From contig JAITIB010000054.1 of assembly GCA_031279675.1 (NCBI GenBank), positions 1-6,142 of the forward strand: 6,142 nucleotides of DNA. Reading direction: 5' to 3'. Position numbers and translations under genes: made by a program. Of the stretch, positions 5,719 to 6,142 are shown in pieces. The notes below the pieces were generated by a model, which saw only the letters and a list, made by a program, of their open reading frames with translations, searched no databases and was not told the origin of the DNA. The DNA comes from Puniceicoccales bacterium. GTDB lineage: Bacteria > Verrucomicrobiota > Verrucomicrobiia > Opitutales > UBA953. Positions within the stretch are counted from its first letter, which is position 1, and each line of letters opens with the position of its first letter.

Positions 5719-5748
5719 CGACGCCACCGGGCTGCCCCGGTGGCGTCG
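5719..5748. terminator. Bidirectional intrinsic terminator between trpB and the permease gene
   Basis: CGACGCCACCGGG (5719-5731) pairs perfectly over 13 bp with CCCGGTGGCGTCG (5736-5748) around a CTGC loop. On the plus strand it is followed by the T-rich TTGTTGTTGTTG, ending trpB 16 bases after its stop. On the minus strand the hairpin is followed, after GCG, by TTTTT (5715-5711), so it can also end the convergent permease transcript. Confidence 0.85.
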
Positions 5749-5771
5749 TTGTTGTTGTTGCCATGGCAACA

Positions 5772-5786
5772 CGCGGCAAAGCCGCG
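5772..5786. terminator. Accessory hairpin after the permease stop
   Basis: CGCGGC (5772-5777) and GCCGCG (5781-5786) form a perfect 6-bp stem with an AAA loop, 8 bases beyond the permease stop codon. No T run follows on the minus strand, so it probably only helps protect the 3' end, with the stronger 13-bp hairpin nearby doing the termination. Confidence 0.4.
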
Positions 5787-5794
5787 GACAGAAT

Positions 5795-6142
5795 TTATTC
5801 CCTCTCGTCGATGCGCTGCGGCATATCGAGCTTCTTCGAGGTGAACCCGAGCGTGGCGAGCGCGAAGTAGAGCACGAAGCCCACCACGAAGGCGCTCACA
5901 GGCGGCACGGGGACGGTGAAGCCGAGGGTGATTGCCTTGGTCGTCCCTTTCGCGATGGCCTCGGCGTTGATGGTGTTGATCAAGAGGACGGCGGGCGTGA
6001 TGCCGCCGACGACAAAGCCCACAATCCACGAGAGCCAGCCGGCGGGGTTGAACCCGGCGCGCGGGCCCGCCCACTTGCGCCCGGCAAGGATGTAGTCCGC
6101 CAGCAACGCACCGCAAACGGGGCCAAACGAGGCGCCGATGAC
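5795..6142 (-). CDS. NCS1-family permease (cytosine/purine, CodB-like), C-terminal 115 residues
   Basis: The frame is open from the right edge to TAA at 5795-5797, so the start and most of the transporter lie outside. The start of the visible part, VIGASFGPVCGALLADYILAG (first 21 residues), followed by RKWAGPRAGFNPAGWLSWI, matches the late transmembrane region of nucleobase:cation symporter-1 proteins, where a G-P-x-x-G-x-x-x-A-D-Y helix precedes a short loop with an F/Y-N-x-x-A/G. Hydrophobic segments lie at about 1-20, 36-55 and 82-100, ending in a charged cytosolic tail (TSKKLDMPQRIDERE). The protein would import a nucleobase or related compound with H+ or Na+ across the inner membrane. 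Cytosine/purine is the likeliest substrate class, but allantoin, hydantoin or thiamine-precursor relatives cannot be excluded from this fragment. It is convergent with trpB and shows no functional link to it. Confidence 0.8.
   Translation of the reverse strand, partial: VIGASFGPVCGALLADYILAGRKWAGPRAGFNPAGWLSWIVGFVVGGITPAVLLINTINAEAIAKGTTKAITLGFTVPVPPVSAFVVGFVLYFALATLGFTSKKLDMPQRIDERE

Noticed and set aside
4428..6116. 562-codon open frame on the minus strand opposite trpB
   Set aside because: It lies antisense to the unmistakable trpB and continues through the terminator and permease in the wrong frame; low-complexity shadow.
1..6142. CRISPR array, tRNA, rRNA, insertion sequence or integrase
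   Set aside because: I saw no regularly spaced direct repeats, tRNA cloverleaf, rRNA segments, transposase or recombinase motifs on either strand.

Overview
The window is high-GC bacterial chromosome with a lower-GC phage-derived block at its left end. The mix of a GTPase with paired zinc knuckles, genes lacking clear Shine-Dalgarno sites, and phage proteins resembling those I recall from Opitutaceae-like genomes suggests a Verrucomicrobiota (Opitutales-like) bacterium. That assignment is inference from family memory; no rRNA or other taxonomic marker is present.

Left block (about 1-1577, all read on the minus strand): a decayed prophage or phage-tail module, in transcription order. First comes a possible 39-residue ORF. 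It overlaps a short 74-residue protein resembling the front part of a phage virion-morphogenesis (Mu gpG-like) protein. That overlaps by ATGA a probable tail-completion gene interrupted by an in-frame TAA at codon 13. Last is the start of a tail-fibre-like protein that runs off the left edge. The overlapping starts show this was once a compact phage operon; the nonsense codon and the short morphogenesis gene suggest decay.

Middle (1679-4325, minus strand): a 593-residue GTPase of the double-GTPase-2 (DO-GTPase2-like) type with several Cys-x-x-Cys knuckles, and upstream of it coaX, type III pantothenate kinase, which makes the first step of CoA synthesis. The two are co-directional with an 88-base gap. 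A 144-base divergent intergenic region with a perfect 14-base palindrome separates coaX from trpB.

Right (4470-6142): trpB (tryptophan synthase beta chain) on the plus strand, standing without trpA inside the window, followed by a strong 13-bp bidirectional terminator hairpin. Convergent to it is the C-terminal end of an NCS1-family (cytosine/purine) permease that enters from the right edge. I see no complete undescribed system here. The most interesting items are the isolated zinc-knuckle GTPase and the broken tail gene with its three-unit C-terminal repeat.
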